Positions 5,312 through 5,316 of a stretch of DNA of 5,316 nt are shown one piece after another. How positions within the stretch are numbered: position 1 is the stretch's first letter; every line of letters begins with the position of its first letter. Source of the stretch: an uncultured Sulfurovum sp. (GTDB taxonomy: Bacteria; Campylobacterota; Campylobacteria; Campylobacterales; Sulfurovaceae); assembly GCA_947311605.1 (NCBI GenBank), contig CAMZLC010000024.1, positions 1 through 5,316 on the forward strand, written 5' to 3'. The notes beneath the pieces were generated by a model, which worked only from the letters and a program-made list of their open reading frames with translations, ran no database searches and had not been told where the DNA came from. Made by a program: the position numbers and the translations under genes.

Positions 5312-5316
5312 GCTAA

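Larger units (their letters stand above)
5083..5316 (+). pseudogene. Possible frameshifted or degraded reading frame, continues off right edge
   Basis: I do not recognise this product. One plus-strand frame is open from after a TAG at 5080-5082 to a TAG at 5230-5232 and includes protein-like WHFFETGEKVLPYQG. A second frame is open from 5172 to the right edge and includes GETIVDVTGSLNRLW and KPKPGTYWFEPL. The two overlap at a run of seven T (5183-5189), and one extra T would join them into a single open frame. No ATG with a ribosome-binding site opens the first frame; GTG at 5131 and ATG at 5164 are the only usual starts. It could be a gene remnant with lost 5' end and a one-base deletion, a phase-variable tract, or non-coding DNA. 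The opposite strand also has an open stretch (5312-5160), so coding is uncertain. Confidence 0.3.

Noticed and set aside
5160..5312. Minus-strand open stretch upstream of the TakP-like operon
   Set aside because: It has no ATG and no ribosome-binding site and is bounded by stops; it competes with the plus-strand reading, and neither could be matched to a known family.
1..5316. CRISPR array, tRNA, rRNA, insertion sequence, fused QM permease
   Set aside because: No regularly spaced repeats, cloverleaf-like sequence, transposase motifs or Q-M fusion were seen; both small and large permeases are separate genes.

Overview
The window is almost entirely two tandem TRAP (tripartite ATP-independent periplasmic) transporter operons, both on the minus strand and so read from the right end of the window to the left. 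In transcription order they are: a TakP-type solute receptor (5022-3964), a small permease (3866-3333), a large permease (3336-1996); then a DctP-type solute receptor (1865-870), a small permease (860-264) and the first 89 codons of a second large permease (267 to the left edge, where it runs out of the window).

The sequence suggests a Gram-negative bacterium: both receptors have Sec signal peptides, and TRAP systems need a periplasm. The AT-leaning intergenic DNA, -10 boxes without a good -35 box, lysine-rich periplasmic proteins and DctP sequence style fit Campylobacterota (a Sulfurimonas/Sulfurovum-like lineage). This is inference, as no marker gene is present.

Each system pairs a high-affinity periplasmic receptor with a QM membrane pair that uses an ion gradient (Na+ in studied cases) instead of ATP. 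The two receptors belong to different subfamilies. The downstream one looks like a classic C4-dicarboxylate binder (succinate, fumarate, malate). The upstream one looks like TakP, the 2-oxoacid/monocarboxylate (pyruvate, lactate) class. The block therefore looks like an organic-acid uptake island. In both systems the Q stop codon overlaps the M start codon by 4 bases (ATGA, GTGA) behind a GGAGGA ribosome-binding site, implying translational coupling. Both receptor genes have a plausible promoter just upstream, so the second operon may be expressed alone or by readthrough across a 130-base gap with no strong terminator.

The gap between the TakP-like receptor and its small permease carries two hairpins, one of them a perfect 10-bp stem, which may set the receptor-to-permease ratio. 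They also show that the small permease starts at a GTG codon at 3866.

Right of 5022, the 294 bases hold the promoter and leader of the first operon, an imperfect 25-bp dyad, and, on the plus strand, a possible degraded or frameshifted reading frame broken at a run of seven T. An 11-bp inverted repeat lies at the right edge. I found no tRNA, rRNA, CRISPR array, insertion sequence or regulator gene. The region is mostly ordinary transport DNA; the untranslated hairpins and the right-edge remnant are the parts worth a second look.
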